DNA of 64,000 nt from Aurantimonas sp. Leaf443 (lineage in GTDB: Bacteria > Pseudomonadota > Alphaproteobacteria > Rhizobiales > Rhizobiaceae), in the NCBI RefSeq assembly GCF_001425575.1, contig NZ_LMRD01000001.1:188537-252536 (forward strand), in the 5' to 3' direction. The notes beneath the pieces were generated by a model, which did not search any database, was not told the DNA's origin, and was given only the letters and a program-made list of their open reading frames with translations. Of this stretch, positions 34,316-43,726 are shown piece after piece (position 1 is the first letter of the stretch; each line of letters starts with the position of its first letter). Made by a program: the position numbers and the translations under genes.

Positions 34316-36610
34316 ATGGGCATCGCAGAATTCCGCAAGGAGAAACTCACCCGCCCGATCTTCAAATGGGCCAAGACCGTGATGCCGCCGATCTCCAAGA
34401 CCGAGCGCGAGGCGATCGACGCCGGCACGGTCTGGTGGGACGGCGAGCTCTTCTCCGGCAATCCCGACTGGGATCGGCTGGTCGCCATGGCGCCCGCCAA
34501 GCTCACCGCCGAGGAGCAGGCCTTCATGGACGGGCCGGTGAACGAGCTCTGCGCCATGATCGACGACTGGAAGATCGCCTGGGAGGACCGCGACCTGCCG
34601 CCTGAGGTCTGGGACTTCCTGAAGAGCCGCAAGTTCTTCGGCATGATCATCCCGAAGGAATATGGCGGCCTCGGCTTCTCCAACACGGCCCATTCGGAAG
34701 TCGTGCGCAAGGTGTCCTCGGCCAGCGTCGTGGCCGGCGTCACCGTCATGGTGCCGAACTCGCTCGGACCCGGCGAGCTCATGCTGCATTTCGGCACGCA
34801 GGCCCAGCGCGACCACTGGATGCCGCGCCTCGCCGACGGCCGCGAGATTCCCTGCTTCGGCCTGACCTCGCCGGAGGCCGGCTCCGACGCCGCCTCGATG
34901 ACCGATTCGGGCATCATCGAATATGGCGAGCACGAAGGCGAGCGGGTGCTCGGCATCCGCCTGAACTTCGAGAAGCGCTACATCACGCTCGGCCCCGTCG
35001 CCACCGTGATGGGCTTGGCCTTCAAGCTCTACGATCCCGAGAACCACCTCGGCCGCGGCCCCTCGCTCGGCATCACCGTGGCGCTGATCCCGACCGACAC
35101 GCCGGGCGTGCGCACCGGCGACCGTCACCTCCCGCAGTTCACCTTCTTCCAGAACGGTCCGCTCTACGGCAAGGACGTCTTCATCCCGATGGACTGGATC
35201 CTCGGCGGCGAAGCGCAGATCGGCCAGGGCTGGCGCATGCTGATGACGGCGCTCGCCGCCGGGCGCGGCATCTCGCTGCCCTCCCAGTCGGCGGCGGCCG
35301 CCGCCTCCTGCGCCCGCTTCACCGGCGCCTATGCCCGCGTGCGCACGCAGTTCAAGACGCCCATCGGTCTCTTCGAGGGCATCCAGAAGCCGCTCGCCGA
35401 TCTCGCCGCCAACGCCTACCAGATCGACGCCGCGCGCCGCCTGACGGTCGCCGCCCTCGACGAGGGCCACAAGCCCTCGGTCGTCTCGGCCATCATGAAG
35501 GCGCATGCCACCGAGCGCATGCGCGAGTCGATCGTGCTGGCGATGGACGTGCATGGCGGCAAGGGCATCATCGACGGGCCGAAGAACTATCTCGGCCCCT
35601 CCTGGCGCTCGGTTCCCATCGGCATCACCGTCGAGGGCGCCAACATCCTCACGCGCAACCTGATGATCTTCGGCCAGGGCGCCATCCGCGCCCATCCCTA
35701 CATGCTGAAGGAGCTCCTGGCCCTCTCGGAGGAGGACCGGGAGACGGGCCTCGCCGAGTTCGACAGGCACTTCTGGGCGCATGTGCGCCACTCCGCGGTC
35801 AATGCCGGCCGCGCCATGCTGCATGGCTGGACGGGCGGTCTGGCGGCCCACGCGCCCAGGCACACGAGTTTCACCAGCCACTGGCGCCAGCTCTCGCGCT
35901 TCTCCTCGGCTTTCGCGCTCCTCGCCGACATGGCGCTGCTCACGCTCGGCGGCGCGCTGAAGCGCAAGGAGATGCTCTCGGCCCGCCTCGGCGACATCCT
36001 CGCCGAACTCTATCTCCTCGGCGCGGCGCTGAAGCGCTTCGAGACGGAGGGCCGCCCCGAGGCCGACCGGCCGCTCGTGGAATATGTGATGGCCAAGGGC
36101 TACGCCCGCATCGGCCTCGCCTTCGACGGCGTTCTCGCCAACCTGCCCTCGCGGGTGGCGGCCGGCACCGTGCGCGCGCTGGCCTTCCCGCTCGGCGTGC
36201 CCTTCGAGGAGCCGTCGGACGAGCTGACCGCCGAGGTCGCCGACATCCTGATGCGGCCCTCCTCGCAGCGCGACCGGCTGACGCCCGACCTCTATCTCGG
36301 CAAAGGGCGCCCGGACCATCCGCTGAACGACCTGGAAGAGGCCTTCGCGCTGGTCTGCGAGGTGGCGCCGATCCAGAAGCGCATGCGCGAGGCCAAGATC
36401 CGCGATGCCGAGGCCGCGCTGAAGGCCGGCATCGTCACCGCCGACGAGGTCGCGCGCCTCGAGGCGGCGGCCGAGGCGACGGCACGCGTCGTGGCGGTGG
36501 ATTCCTTCGCCATGGCCGACGTCTCGCCGCTCGCGGCCCAGCACGACCGACGCGCCCGGGCGGAGGGCGACCATGCCGACGAGCCCGCACGGCGCGAGGC
36601 GGCGGAGTGA
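34316..36610 (+). CDS. fadE: FadE-type long acyl-CoA dehydrogenase
   Basis: A 764-residue acyl-CoA dehydrogenase of the long FadE (YafH) class, about twice the normal family length. N-terminal domain: FFGMIIPKEYGGLGFSNTAHSEVV. Middle: FGLTSPEAGSDAASM, with FQNGPLYGKDVFIPMDWILGG typical of FadE. FAD domain: MAMDVHGGKGII-like HGGKG and VEGANILTRNLMIFGQGAI. A C-terminal DUF1974 domain follows, covering the last 280 residues. It does the first oxidation of fatty-acid beta-oxidation at the inner membrane face. It is followed by a thiolase and a FadB-type enzyme in the same direction, giving the full cycle. Confidence 0.93.
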   Translation: MGIAEFRKEKLTRPIFKWAKTVMPPISKTEREAIDAGTVWWDGELFSGNPDWDRLVAMAPAKLTAEEQAFMDGPVNELCAMIDDWKIAWEDRDLPPEVWDFLKSRKFFGMIIPKEYGGLGFSNTAHSEVVRKVSSASVVAGVTVMVPNSLGPGELMLHFGTQAQRDHWMPRLADGREIPCFGLTSPEAGSDAASMTDSGIIEYGEHEGERVLGIRLNFEKRYITLGPVATVMGLAFKLYDPENHLGRGPSLGITVALIPTDTPGVRTGDRHLPQFTFFQNGPLYGKDVFIPMDWILGGEAQIGQGWRMLMTALAAGRGISLPSQSAAAAASCARFTGAYARVRTQFKTPIGLFEGIQKPLADLAANAYQIDAARRLTVAALDEGHKPSVVSAIMKAHATERMRESIVLAMDVHGGKGIIDGPKNYLGPSWRSVPIGITVEGANILTRNLMIFGQGAIRAHPYMLKELLALSEEDRETGLAEFDRHFWAHVRHSAVNAGRAMLHGWTGGLAAHAPRHTSFTSHWRQLSRFSSAFALLADMALLTLGGALKRKEMLSARLGDILAELYLLGAALKRFETEGRPEADRPLVEYVMAKGYARIGLAFDGVLANLPSRVAAGTVRALAFPLGVPFEEPSDELTAEVADILMRPSSQRDRLTPDLYLGKGRPDHPLNDLEEAFALVCEVAPIQKRMREAKIRDAEAALKAGIVTADEVARLEAAAEATARVVAVDSFAMADVSPLAAQHDRRARAEGDHADEPARREAAE

Positions 36611-36638
36611 CAGGCGGCGCAATGAGGGGGAGGGGCCG

Positions 36639-37922
36639 ATGAGCCGTCCGGTCTATCTCGTCGACGGTGCCCGCACGCCGTTCCTGAAGGCGCGCGGCAA
36701 GCCCGGGCCCTTCTCGCCGGTGGACCTCGCCGTCCAGTGCGGCCGCCCGCTCCTGATGCGCCAGGCCTTCGGGCCGCAGGCGATCGACCTCCTCGTCCTC
36801 GGCTGCGTCAACGTGGTGGCCGAGGAGATGAACCCGGCGCGCGTCGCCGGCCTGCGCCTCGGCCTGCCCGACACGGTGCCGGCCTACACGGTGCAGATCA
36901 ATTGCGGCTCGGGCATGCAGGCGATCGATTGCGCCTTCCGCACGATCGAGAACGGCAAGGCCGAGATCGCGCTGGCCGGCGGCACCGAGGCCCTGTCGCA
37001 TTCGCCGCTCATCCTGCAGCGCGGCGCGGTCGACTGGTTCGCCCGGCTGAACGGCGCGCGCACGCTCGGCGCCCGCGCCAAGGCCTTCGCCAGCCTGAAA
37101 CCCGCCTCGCTGAAGCCGGTCGTGGGCCTCGAACGCGGCCTCACCGACCCGATCACCGATCTCGGCATGGGCCAGACGGCGGAGATCCTCGCCCATTTCT
37201 TCGGCATCACCCGCCACGACGCCGACGCCTATGCCGCCGAAAGCCACGCGCGGCTCGACCACGCGACCAACGAAGGGTGGCTCGAGGGCGAGATGCTGCC
37301 GGCCTTCTCGCGCGAGGGCGCCGTCTTCGAGCGCGACGACGGCGTGCGGCCGGGCTCGACGGCCCAGTCGCTCGGCAAGCTGCGGCCCGTCTTCGAGCGG
37401 CCCTACGGCAAGGTGACGGCCGGCAACTCCTCGCAGATCACCGACGGCGCGAGCCTCGTCCTCCTCGCCTCCGAGGAGGCGGTGGAGAAGCACGGGCTGA
37501 CGCCGCTGGCGCGCATTCTCGATTCGCAATGGGGCGGGCTCGATCCCTCCATCATGGGGCTCGGCCCTGTCGTCTCCGCCGCGCCCCTTCTCAACCGTCA
37601 CGACATGAGCGTTGCCGACATCGACCTGTGGGAGCTGAACGAGGCCTTCGCCGCGCAGGTCCTGTCCTGCGTCGAGGCGCTGGCGGACCGCGACCTCGCC
37701 GACCGCGTCCTCGGCCTCGAGGGCCGCGGCGGGCGGATCGACCGCGCGCGGCTCAATGTCGACGGCGGCGCCATCTCGCTCGGCCATCCCGTGGGCACCA
37801 GCGGCGCGCGCATCACGCTGCATCTGGCCAACGCGCTGAAGCGCCGCGGGGCCCGGCGCGGCATCGCCACGCAATGCGTCGGCGGCGGACTGGGCGGCGC
37901 CATGCTCCTGGAAGCGGCATGA
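36639..37922 (+). CDS. Acetyl-CoA C-acyltransferase (thiolase, FadI-like)
   Basis: A 427-residue thiolase closing the beta-oxidation cycle. The acyl-accepting cysteine is Cys89 in VQINCGSGMQA. The catalytic His is in GGAISLGHPVGTSGAR and the second Cys in TQCVGGGLGGAM; WELNEAFAAQ completes the site. Length and the N-terminus VYLVDGARTPFLKARGKPG fit the FadI/trifunctional-beta class rather than 390-residue biosynthetic thiolases. ATG 36639 has AGGGGGAGGGG just upstream. It starts 28 nt after fadE and overlaps the next gene by ATGA. Confidence 0.92.
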   Translation: MSRPVYLVDGARTPFLKARGKPGPFSPVDLAVQCGRPLLMRQAFGPQAIDLLVLGCVNVVAEEMNPARVAGLRLGLPDTVPAYTVQINCGSGMQAIDCAFRTIENGKAEIALAGGTEALSHSPLILQRGAVDWFARLNGARTLGARAKAFASLKPASLKPVVGLERGLTDPITDLGMGQTAEILAHFFGITRHDADAYAAESHARLDHATNEGWLEGEMLPAFSREGAVFERDDGVRPGSTAQSLGKLRPVFERPYGKVTAGNSSQITDGASLVLLASEEAVEKHGLTPLARILDSQWGGLDPSIMGLGPVVSAAPLLNRHDMSVADIDLWELNEAFAAQVLSCVEALADRDLADRVLGLEGRGGRIDRARLNVDGGAISLGHPVGTSGARITLHLANALKRRGARRGIATQCVGGGLGGAMLLEAA

Positions 37923-40063
37923 GCGCTTCGCCCGCATCGAACAGCATCGAGGATCGTCCCATGAGCCTGCTCGGCGCCCTTTCGGACCGGACGTTGGAAC
38001 TGGGGCCCGCGCGCGAGGCAGAGCCCTCCGGCAACTGGCGCCGCGCCAGGACCGCGGACCATGTCGTCTGGCTGGTGCTCGACCGGCCGGGAAAGTCGGT
38101 CAACACGATCGACCGCTCGGTCATCGAGGAACTGGCGACCCATCTCGACTGGGTGGAGGCGCAGCGCCCGGTCGCCCTCGTCATCCGCTCGGCCAAGCCC
38201 GCGGGTTTTGCCGCCGGCGCCGACATCGCCCAGTTCACCGGCGCCTCCAAGGAGGAGATCGCCGGAATGCTCGGGGCCGCGCACGGCGTCCTCGACCGTC
38301 TGGCCGGGCTCTCCGCCCATACCGTCGCCGTCGTTCACGGCCATTGCCTCGGCGCGGGACTGGAACTGGCGCTCGCCTGCCGCCACCGTATCGCGGTGTC
38401 GGGCGCCAGCCTCGGCTTTCCCGAAGTGATGCTCGGTCTGCATCCGGGCCTCGGCGGCACCTATCGCTCGACGGCCGTCGCCGATCCCCTGGAAGCGATG
38501 ACGATGATGCTGACCGGCAAGGCCATGCCGGCGCGCAAGGCCAAGGCCGTCGGCCTCGTCGACGCCGTCGTCGAGGAGCGGCACGTGGCCGCTGCCGTCG
38601 AGGCGGCGCTGCATGGCGAGTTCCGCCCGCGCGAAGGCGGCCTGAAGGGCGCCGCGCTCCGCCTCCGTCCGGCGCGCCGCCTCGCCGCGGCGCAGATGCG
38701 AAAGAGCGTGGCGGCACGGGCGAGCGAGGCGCATTATCCCGCGCCCTACCGTCTGATCGATCTCTGGGAGGTCCATGGCGGCGATGCACGCGCCATGCAG
38801 GCCGCCGAACTGGAGAGCTTCTCCGCCCTCGTCGCCGGCGAGACGGCGCAGAACCTCGTGCGGGTCTTCTTCCTGCGCGAGGCGATGCGCGGCCTGCGAA
38901 AGGGCGCCTCCGGCATCTCGCATGTGCATGTCGTCGGGGCGGGCGCCATGGGCGGCGACATCGCCGCCTGGTGCGCGCGGGAGGGCCTGCGCGTCACGGT
39001 CAGCGACGTCGCGCTGCCCTCGATCGGCCGGGCGATGAAGGCGGCGACCAGGATGCTGCGCGCCACGCTGAAGGACCCGCTCAAGGTCCGCGACGCGCTC
39101 GACCGTCTCGTGCCCGATCCCGGCGGTCTCGGCATCGCGGCCGCCGACCTCGTCATCGAGGCGGCGCCCGAGCGGCTGGAGCTGAAGCGCCGGCTCTATG
39201 CCGAGATCGAGCCGCGCCTGAAGGCCGGGGCGATCCTCGCCACCAACACCTCCGCCCTGCCGCTGGAGACCCTCGCCGAAGGGCTCGCCGATCCCGCGCG
39301 CTTCGTCGGCCTGCATTTCTTCAACCCCGTCTCGCGCATGCAGCTCGTCGAGATCGTGCGCCACGCGCGCGCGTCCGACGAGACGCTGCGCCGCGCCACG
39401 GCGTTCGCCGTCGAGATCGGCCGTCTGCCGGCGCCCGTGAAATCGGCGCCGGGCTTCCTCGTGAACCGTGCGCTGACGCCCTACATGGCCGAGGCGCTCA
39501 TCATGGTGGGGGAGGGCATCCCGAAGGAGCGCATCGACGCGGCGGCCGAAGCCTTCGGCATGCCGATGGGCCCGGTGGAACTCGCCGACCGGGTCGGCCT
39601 CGACATCGCCGTCGAGGTCGGCGCCTCGCTGCGTCGCGCGCTCGGCGCCGACAAGTACCCGGAAAGCCCCGCCTGGCTGACCGAGATGGTCGCCGCCGGC
39701 CGGCTCGGCGCCAAGGCCGGCAAGGGTCTCTACGACTATGACGGGGACGGCAAGCCCGCGAAGCGCAAGCTCGACGCCCTGCCGGACGGCGCGCCCGGCG
39801 ACGCCGACCTCACCGACCGCCTGATCCTGCCGATGCTCGACGCCGTCGTCGCCTGCCTGCGCGAGGGCGTGGTGGAGAGCGAGGAGATCGCCGACGGCGC
39901 CATGATCTTCGGCACGGGCTTCGCCCCCTTCCGCGGCGGCCCGCTCGCCTATGCGAGGGCCCGCGGCATCGAGACCGTCACCGCCGCCATGACGCGCCTC
40001 GAATCCCGCCTCGGAACCCGATTCCACCCCGACGCCGGCTGGGCCGCTCTGTCCCGGCCCTGA
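37919..40063 (+). CDS. FadB/FadJ-type enoyl-CoA hydratase/3-hydroxyacyl-CoA dehydrogenase
   Basis: A 714-residue bifunctional protein. The N-terminal crotonase domain has KPAGFAAGADIAQF, GHCLGAGLELALACRHRI and PEVMLGLHPGLGGT. The NAD-dependent dehydrogenase begins near residue 337 with HVHVVGAGAMGGDIAAWC and continues with NTSALPLETLAEGL and HFFNPVSRMQLVEIV. PGFLVNRALTPYMAEA begins the C-terminal domains. It hydrates and oxidises enoyl-CoA esters, forming a complex with the thiolase. The ATG overlaps the thiolase stop by four bases; an internal ATG at 37961 is a less likely start. Upstream extension of this frame through the thiolase gene is an artefact. Confidence 0.94.
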   Translation: MSASPASNSIEDRPMSLLGALSDRTLELGPAREAEPSGNWRRARTADHVVWLVLDRPGKSVNTIDRSVIEELATHLDWVEAQRPVALVIRSAKPAGFAAGADIAQFTGASKEEIAGMLGAAHGVLDRLAGLSAHTVAVVHGHCLGAGLELALACRHRIAVSGASLGFPEVMLGLHPGLGGTYRSTAVADPLEAMTMMLTGKAMPARKAKAVGLVDAVVEERHVAAAVEAALHGEFRPREGGLKGAALRLRPARRLAAAQMRKSVAARASEAHYPAPYRLIDLWEVHGGDARAMQAAELESFSALVAGETAQNLVRVFFLREAMRGLRKGASGISHVHVVGAGAMGGDIAAWCAREGLRVTVSDVALPSIGRAMKAATRMLRATLKDPLKVRDALDRLVPDPGGLGIAAADLVIEAAPERLELKRRLYAEIEPRLKAGAILATNTSALPLETLAEGLADPARFVGLHFFNPVSRMQLVEIVRHARASDETLRRATAFAVEIGRLPAPVKSAPGFLVNRALTPYMAEALIMVGEGIPKERIDAAAEAFGMPMGPVELADRVGLDIAVEVGASLRRALGADKYPESPAWLTEMVAAGRLGAKAGKGLYDYDGDGKPAKRKLDALPDGAPGDADLTDRLILPMLDAVVACLREGVVESEEIADGAMIFGTGFAPFRGGPLAYARARGIETVTAAMTRLESRLGTRFHPDAGWAALSRP

Positions 40064-40195
40064 CGGCAGTTTCTCTTTGGCGCGAGGTTGCCGTCTCCGG
40101 GTCTCATTCTTCTCTCCTTCGAGGGAAGGGCCACCCGGCGATGGCGCGCAACGCGTCGGCCCCGGAAGCCGGATCTGACTGTTGCGACGCCGTCC

Positions 40196-41038
40196 CTACA
40201 GGCCCACGCAGGTGCAGTCCTGCGTCCCGAGCCCGTCCGCGCCGAGCGTCACCCGGTCGCCGGGCTTGAGGAAGCGCGGCGGGTCGTAGGAGAGGCCGAC
40301 GCCCGGGACGGTGCCGGTCATGACGACGTCGCCGGGCTCCAGCCGTGCGAAGCGCGAGATGTAGGAGATGAGATAGGGGATCTTGAAGATCATCTCGCTC
40401 GTGTTGCCGCTCTGCTGGCGCACGCCGTTGACCTCGAGCCACAGGTCGAGCCGGTCGTAGTTCGGCAGGTCGTCCGGCGTCACCAGCCAGGGCCCGAGCG
40501 GGGCGAACGTGTCGTGGCTCTTGCCCTTGAACCACTGCCCGCCGCGCTGCAGCTGGAAGCTGCGCTCGGTCACGTCGTTGGAGAGGCAGAAACCGGCGAC
40601 ATGGTCCATCGCCTGTTCGAGCGAGACGTATTTCGCCGTGCGGCCGATGACGACCGCCAGTTCTACGCCCCAGTCGACGCGGGTGGCGAGGCGCGGGATC
40701 TCGATCGGATCGGACGGACCGCTCGCGGCCGTCGTCGCCTTGCTGAAGATCGTGGGTTCGGGATTGACCTTGAAGCCGGCAAGGCGCGCGCTGTCGGAAA
40801 AGTTCGGGCCGACGCCCACGATCTTGCCGATCCGCCCGACCGGCATGCACAGGCGCGCCCCCTCCGGCGCGAGCGGCAGGGTGGCGGGATCGACGGCGCG
40901 CAGGGCACCGAGCGCCTCGGGGTCGAGATGGGCGCCCTCGAGGGCGGGAAGGTGGGAGGAGAGGTCCCGGATGCGGCCGTCCGTGTCGACCAGGCCTGGC
41001 TTTTCGCTGTTGCGCTCGCCGAACCTCACCATCCGCAT
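40196..41038 (-). CDS. Fumarylacetoacetate hydrolase family protein
   Basis: A 280-residue FAH-superfamily protein: hydrolase, isomerase or decarboxylase on beta-diketo or oxo-acids. The core shows KIVGVGPNFSDSARLAG, PEPTIFSKATTA, the metal-binding VDWGVELAVVIGRTAKYVS, and GFCLSNDVTERSFQ. QWFKGKSHDTFAPLGPWL follows, and the C-terminal GDVVMTGTVPGVG is typical. The substrate is unknown; typical roles are in aromatic or sugar-acid catabolism. ATG 41038 has GGGAG 7 nt upstream. It is divergent from an acyl-CoA dehydrogenase, and the LiuR-type site at 41108-41123 lies between, so both may be co-regulated. Confidence 0.88.
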   Translation of the reverse strand: MRMVRFGERNSEKPGLVDTDGRIRDLSSHLPALEGAHLDPEALGALRAVDPATLPLAPEGARLCMPVGRIGKIVGVGPNFSDSARLAGFKVNPEPTIFSKATTAASGPSDPIEIPRLATRVDWGVELAVVIGRTAKYVSLEQAMDHVAGFCLSNDVTERSFQLQRGGQWFKGKSHDTFAPLGPWLVTPDDLPNYDRLDLWLEVNGVRQQSGNTSEMIFKIPYLISYISRFARLEPGDVVMTGTVPGVGLSYDPPRFLKPGDRVTLGADGLGTQDCTCVGL

Positions 41039-41107
41039 GCTCTGCTCCCTGCCCTTCGAACTGCACTGGCAAACGGCTCGAAGGACCGTTCGTTCCGGCT
41101 TCTCCGT

Positions 41108-41123
41108 TTGACGTAAACGTAAG
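41108..41123. promoter_or_regulatory. LiuR-type palindromic operator between FAH and acyl-CoA dehydrogenase genes
   Basis: TTGACGTAAACGTAAG differs from the site at 34152-34167 only in the central two bases. It lies 69 nt from each of the two divergent start codons (41038 and 41193), a suitable place to control both. Its palindromic core is ACGTAAACGT. Assignment to LiuR rests on motif resemblance and catabolic context. Confidence 0.62.
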
Positions 41124-41192
41124 AGCCGCCTAGGTTGAGAAGGGCCGTAAGAGCGTGTCAGGCGCCGGCGAATCTTCAGGAGGACGGATAGC

Positions 41193-42989
41193 ATGTATCG
41201 AGCCCCGGTGTCGGAAATCGCCCATACGCTGCGCCACGTCGCCGGGCTCGGACCGGCCCTGCAGAGCGGCGCGCTCGGCGAGCTGACCGGCGATCTCCTG
41301 GACGCGATCCTGGAGGAGGCGGCCCGCTTCTCGGCCGAGGAGATCGTGCCGCTCGCCGGCGCCGGCGACAGCCATCCCGCGCGCGTCGCCGACGGCGTCG
41401 TCACCACGCCGCCGGGCTGGCGCGACCTCTATCGCAGCTGGGCCGACGGCGGCTGGAACGCGCTGACCGGCCCCGCGGACTACGGCGGGCAAGGCCTGCC
41501 GACGGCGCTGTCGGCGGCCGTCTTCGAGATCTGGAACTCGGCCTCCATGGGCTTCGCCATCGGTCCGACGCTGACGGTGGGCGCGGTCGAGGCGCTGGAG
41601 GCGCATGGCTCCGAGGAGCTGAAGGCGCGCTACCTCGAAAATCTCGTCTCGGGCCGCTGGATGGGCACGATGAACCTCACCGAGCCGCAGGCGGGCTCGG
41701 ACCTCTCGGCTCTTCGCACCCGCGCCGAGCGCGCCGGCGACGGCACCTACCGGATCTTCGGCACCAAGATCTACATCACCTATGGCGAGCACGACTTCAC
41801 CGACAATATCGTGCATCTCGTTCTGGCGCGCCTGCCGGACGCGCCGGCGGGCGTGAAGGGCATCTCGCTCTTCCTCGTGCCGAAGTTCCTGCCGAACGAG
41901 GACGGGTCGAACGGCGCGCGCAACGACGTGACCTGCCATTCGGTCGAGCACAAGCTCGGCATCCACGGCTCGCCCACCTGCACGATGATCTACGGCGACG
42001 GCAAGGGCGAGGCGGCCGAGCCGGGCGCCATCGGCTGGCTGATCGGCGAGGAGAACCGGGGTCTGGCCTGCATGTTCACGATGATGAACAATGCCCGACT
42101 TCTCGTCGGCATGCAGGGCGTCGGCGTCGCGGAAGCGGCGCTGCAGAAGGCCCATGCCTATGCGCAGGAGCGCCGCCAGGGCCGCTCGACGCTGCTGGCG
42201 CCGTCCCCCGAGCCCTCCGCCGCGATGAGCCCGATCGTCGAGCATCCCGACGTCTCGCGCATGCTCCTCACCATGCAGGCCCTCACCGGGGCGGCCCGCG
42301 CCATCACCTATGCCTGCGCCTACGCCACCGACCGGGCGCGGCAGGGCGAGGGAGCCCAGGCGGCGCGAGAGCGCGCCAACCTCCTGACGCCCGTCGCCAA
42401 GGCCTTCGCCACCGATGTCGGCGTCGAGGTGGCCTCGCTCGGCATCCAGGTCCATGGCGGCATGGGCTATGTGGAGGAGACGGGCGCCGCCCGCTACCTG
42501 CGCGACGCGCGCATCCTGCCGATCTACGAGGGCACCAACGGCATCCAGGCGATCGACCTCGTCACGCGCAAGATCGGCCAGTCGGGCGGGGCGGCCGTCG
42601 CCGCCTATTTCGCCGAGCTCGACGAGACCGTGGAGGCGGTGCGCGGCTCCAACCGCCCGGCCTTCGGCGAGACGGCGGGCGAGCTCGCGCGCGCGCTTGC
42701 CGATCTGCGCGAGGCGACCGCCTTCCTCCAGGACGCCCTGTCGCGCAAGGACACGGGAACCGCGCTCGGCGGCGCGACGCCCTACCTGAGGCTCTTCGGG
42801 CTGGCGGCCGGCGCGGTCTATCTCGCCAAGGGGGCGCTCGCCGGCGAGGCGGAGCAGCGCGTGACGCTCGCCCGCTTCATGGCCGAGGATCTCCTGGCCG
42901 AGACGGGCGCCCTGAAGCGCCGCGTCGTTTCCGGCGCGTCGAGCCTTGCCGCCGCCGCGCCCTTCCTGCGCGAGGGGGCGGCGCGATGA
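41193..42989 (+). CDS. Acyl-CoA dehydrogenase (DmdC/AcdA-like)
   Basis: A 598-residue flavoprotein of the group with an extended C-terminal domain, to which 3-methylmercaptopropionyl-CoA dehydrogenases belong. Landmarks: GGWNALTGPADYGGQGLP, GTMNLTEPQAGSDLSAL, and KIYITYGEHDFTDNIVHLVLAR. CHSVEHKLGIHGSPTC and the FAD/catalytic region LPIYEGTNGIQAIDLV with the likely catalytic Glu follow. Strong AGGAGGA 8 nt before ATG 41193. Acyl specificity cannot be read from sequence; DmdC activity is possible but unproven. It is coupled to the downstream enoyl-CoA hydratase by an ATGA overlap. Confidence 0.9.
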   Translation: MYRAPVSEIAHTLRHVAGLGPALQSGALGELTGDLLDAILEEAARFSAEEIVPLAGAGDSHPARVADGVVTTPPGWRDLYRSWADGGWNALTGPADYGGQGLPTALSAAVFEIWNSASMGFAIGPTLTVGAVEALEAHGSEELKARYLENLVSGRWMGTMNLTEPQAGSDLSALRTRAERAGDGTYRIFGTKIYITYGEHDFTDNIVHLVLARLPDAPAGVKGISLFLVPKFLPNEDGSNGARNDVTCHSVEHKLGIHGSPTCTMIYGDGKGEAAEPGAIGWLIGEENRGLACMFTMMNNARLLVGMQGVGVAEAALQKAHAYAQERRQGRSTLLAPSPEPSAAMSPIVEHPDVSRMLLTMQALTGAARAITYACAYATDRARQGEGAQAARERANLLTPVAKAFATDVGVEVASLGIQVHGGMGYVEETGAARYLRDARILPIYEGTNGIQAIDLVTRKIGQSGGAAVAAYFAELDETVEAVRGSNRPAFGETAGELARALADLREATAFLQDALSRKDTGTALGGATPYLRLFGLAAGAVYLAKGALAGEAEQRVTLARFMAEDLLAETGALKRRVVSGASSLAAAAPFLREGAAR

Positions 42990-43726
42990 GCGAGCATGTG
43001 CGCGTCGAGGCCGAGGCCGGCATCCTCACCATCGCCATGGAGCGGCCGCAGAAGAAGAACGCGCTGACGCGCGAGATGTACGCGGCGATGACGCAGGCGC
43101 TGCAGCGCGCCGATGCCGACGCCGCCATCCGCGCCGTGGTCTTCACCGGCGTTCCCGGCGCCTTCTCCTCGGGCAACGACATCGGCGACTTCGCCGCCAT
43201 CGCGGCCGGCGGCGACCTGCCGGCGGAGGTGCCGCTCTTCCTGCATGCGCTGGCGGGCGCCGAGAAGCCGCTGATCGCGGCGGTGGACGGGCTCGCCATC
43301 GGCATCGGCACGACGCTGCTCCTCCATTGCGACCTCGCCTATGCCTCGCCGGCCTCGCAGTTCCGCACGCCCTTCCTCGATCTCGGCCTCGTGCCGGAGG
43401 CCGCTTCCAGCCTCATCGCGCCGCGCATCATGGGCCACCAGCGCGCCTTCGCGCTTCTGGTCCTCGGCGAGGCCTTCACGGCCGAGGAGGCGCGCGAGGC
43501 CGGTCTCGTGCACCGCGTGGTCGACGGGGGCGTGACCGAGGCGGCCATGGCGGCGGCGCGAAAGCTTAGCCAGCGCGCGCCCGAGGCGCTCGCCATCGCC
43601 CGCGGCCTCGTCCGCGGCCCGCGCGAGGAGATCACGGCGCGGATCGAGGAGGAACTGACCCATTTCGCGCGCCGGCTGCGCTCGCCCGAGGCGCAGGCCG
43701 CGTTCAAGGCCTTCCTCGCGCGCTGA
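42986..43726 (+). CDS. Enoyl-CoA hydratase/isomerase family protein
   Basis: A 246-residue crotonase. MERPQKKNALTREMY near the N-terminus is followed by GAFSSGNDIGDFAA, where the usual CAGAD is SSGND, then AAVDGLAIGIGTTLLLHCDL and FLDLGLVPEAASSLIAPRIMG. The pattern resembles delta3,delta2-enoyl-CoA isomerases and PaaG-like proteins, so isomerase activity is possible. It begins inside the stop of the acyl-CoA dehydrogenase and ends only 4 nt from the convergent dedA-like gene, with a palindrome across both stop codons. Confidence 0.87.
   Translation: MSEHVRVEAEAGILTIAMERPQKKNALTREMYAAMTQALQRADADAAIRAVVFTGVPGAFSSGNDIGDFAAIAAGGDLPAEVPLFLHALAGAEKPLIAAVDGLAIGIGTTLLLHCDLAYASPASQFRTPFLDLGLVPEAASSLIAPRIMGHQRAFALLVLGEAFTAEEAREAGLVHRVVDGGVTEAAMAAARKLSQRAPEALAIARGLVRGPREEITARIEEELTHFARRLRSPEAQAAFKAFLAR

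Noticed and set aside
37598-40027. An 809-codon frame antisense to the FadB-type gene
   Set aside because: No recognisable domain; it is the mirror of strong codon bias in the real gene.
36737-40063. A 1108-codon plus-strand reading frame that seems to fuse a long N-terminal part to the FadB-type protein
   Set aside because: The first 394 codons are an arginine/proline-rich shadow of the thiolase gene in another frame; the real protein begins at 37919 with an ATGA overlap.
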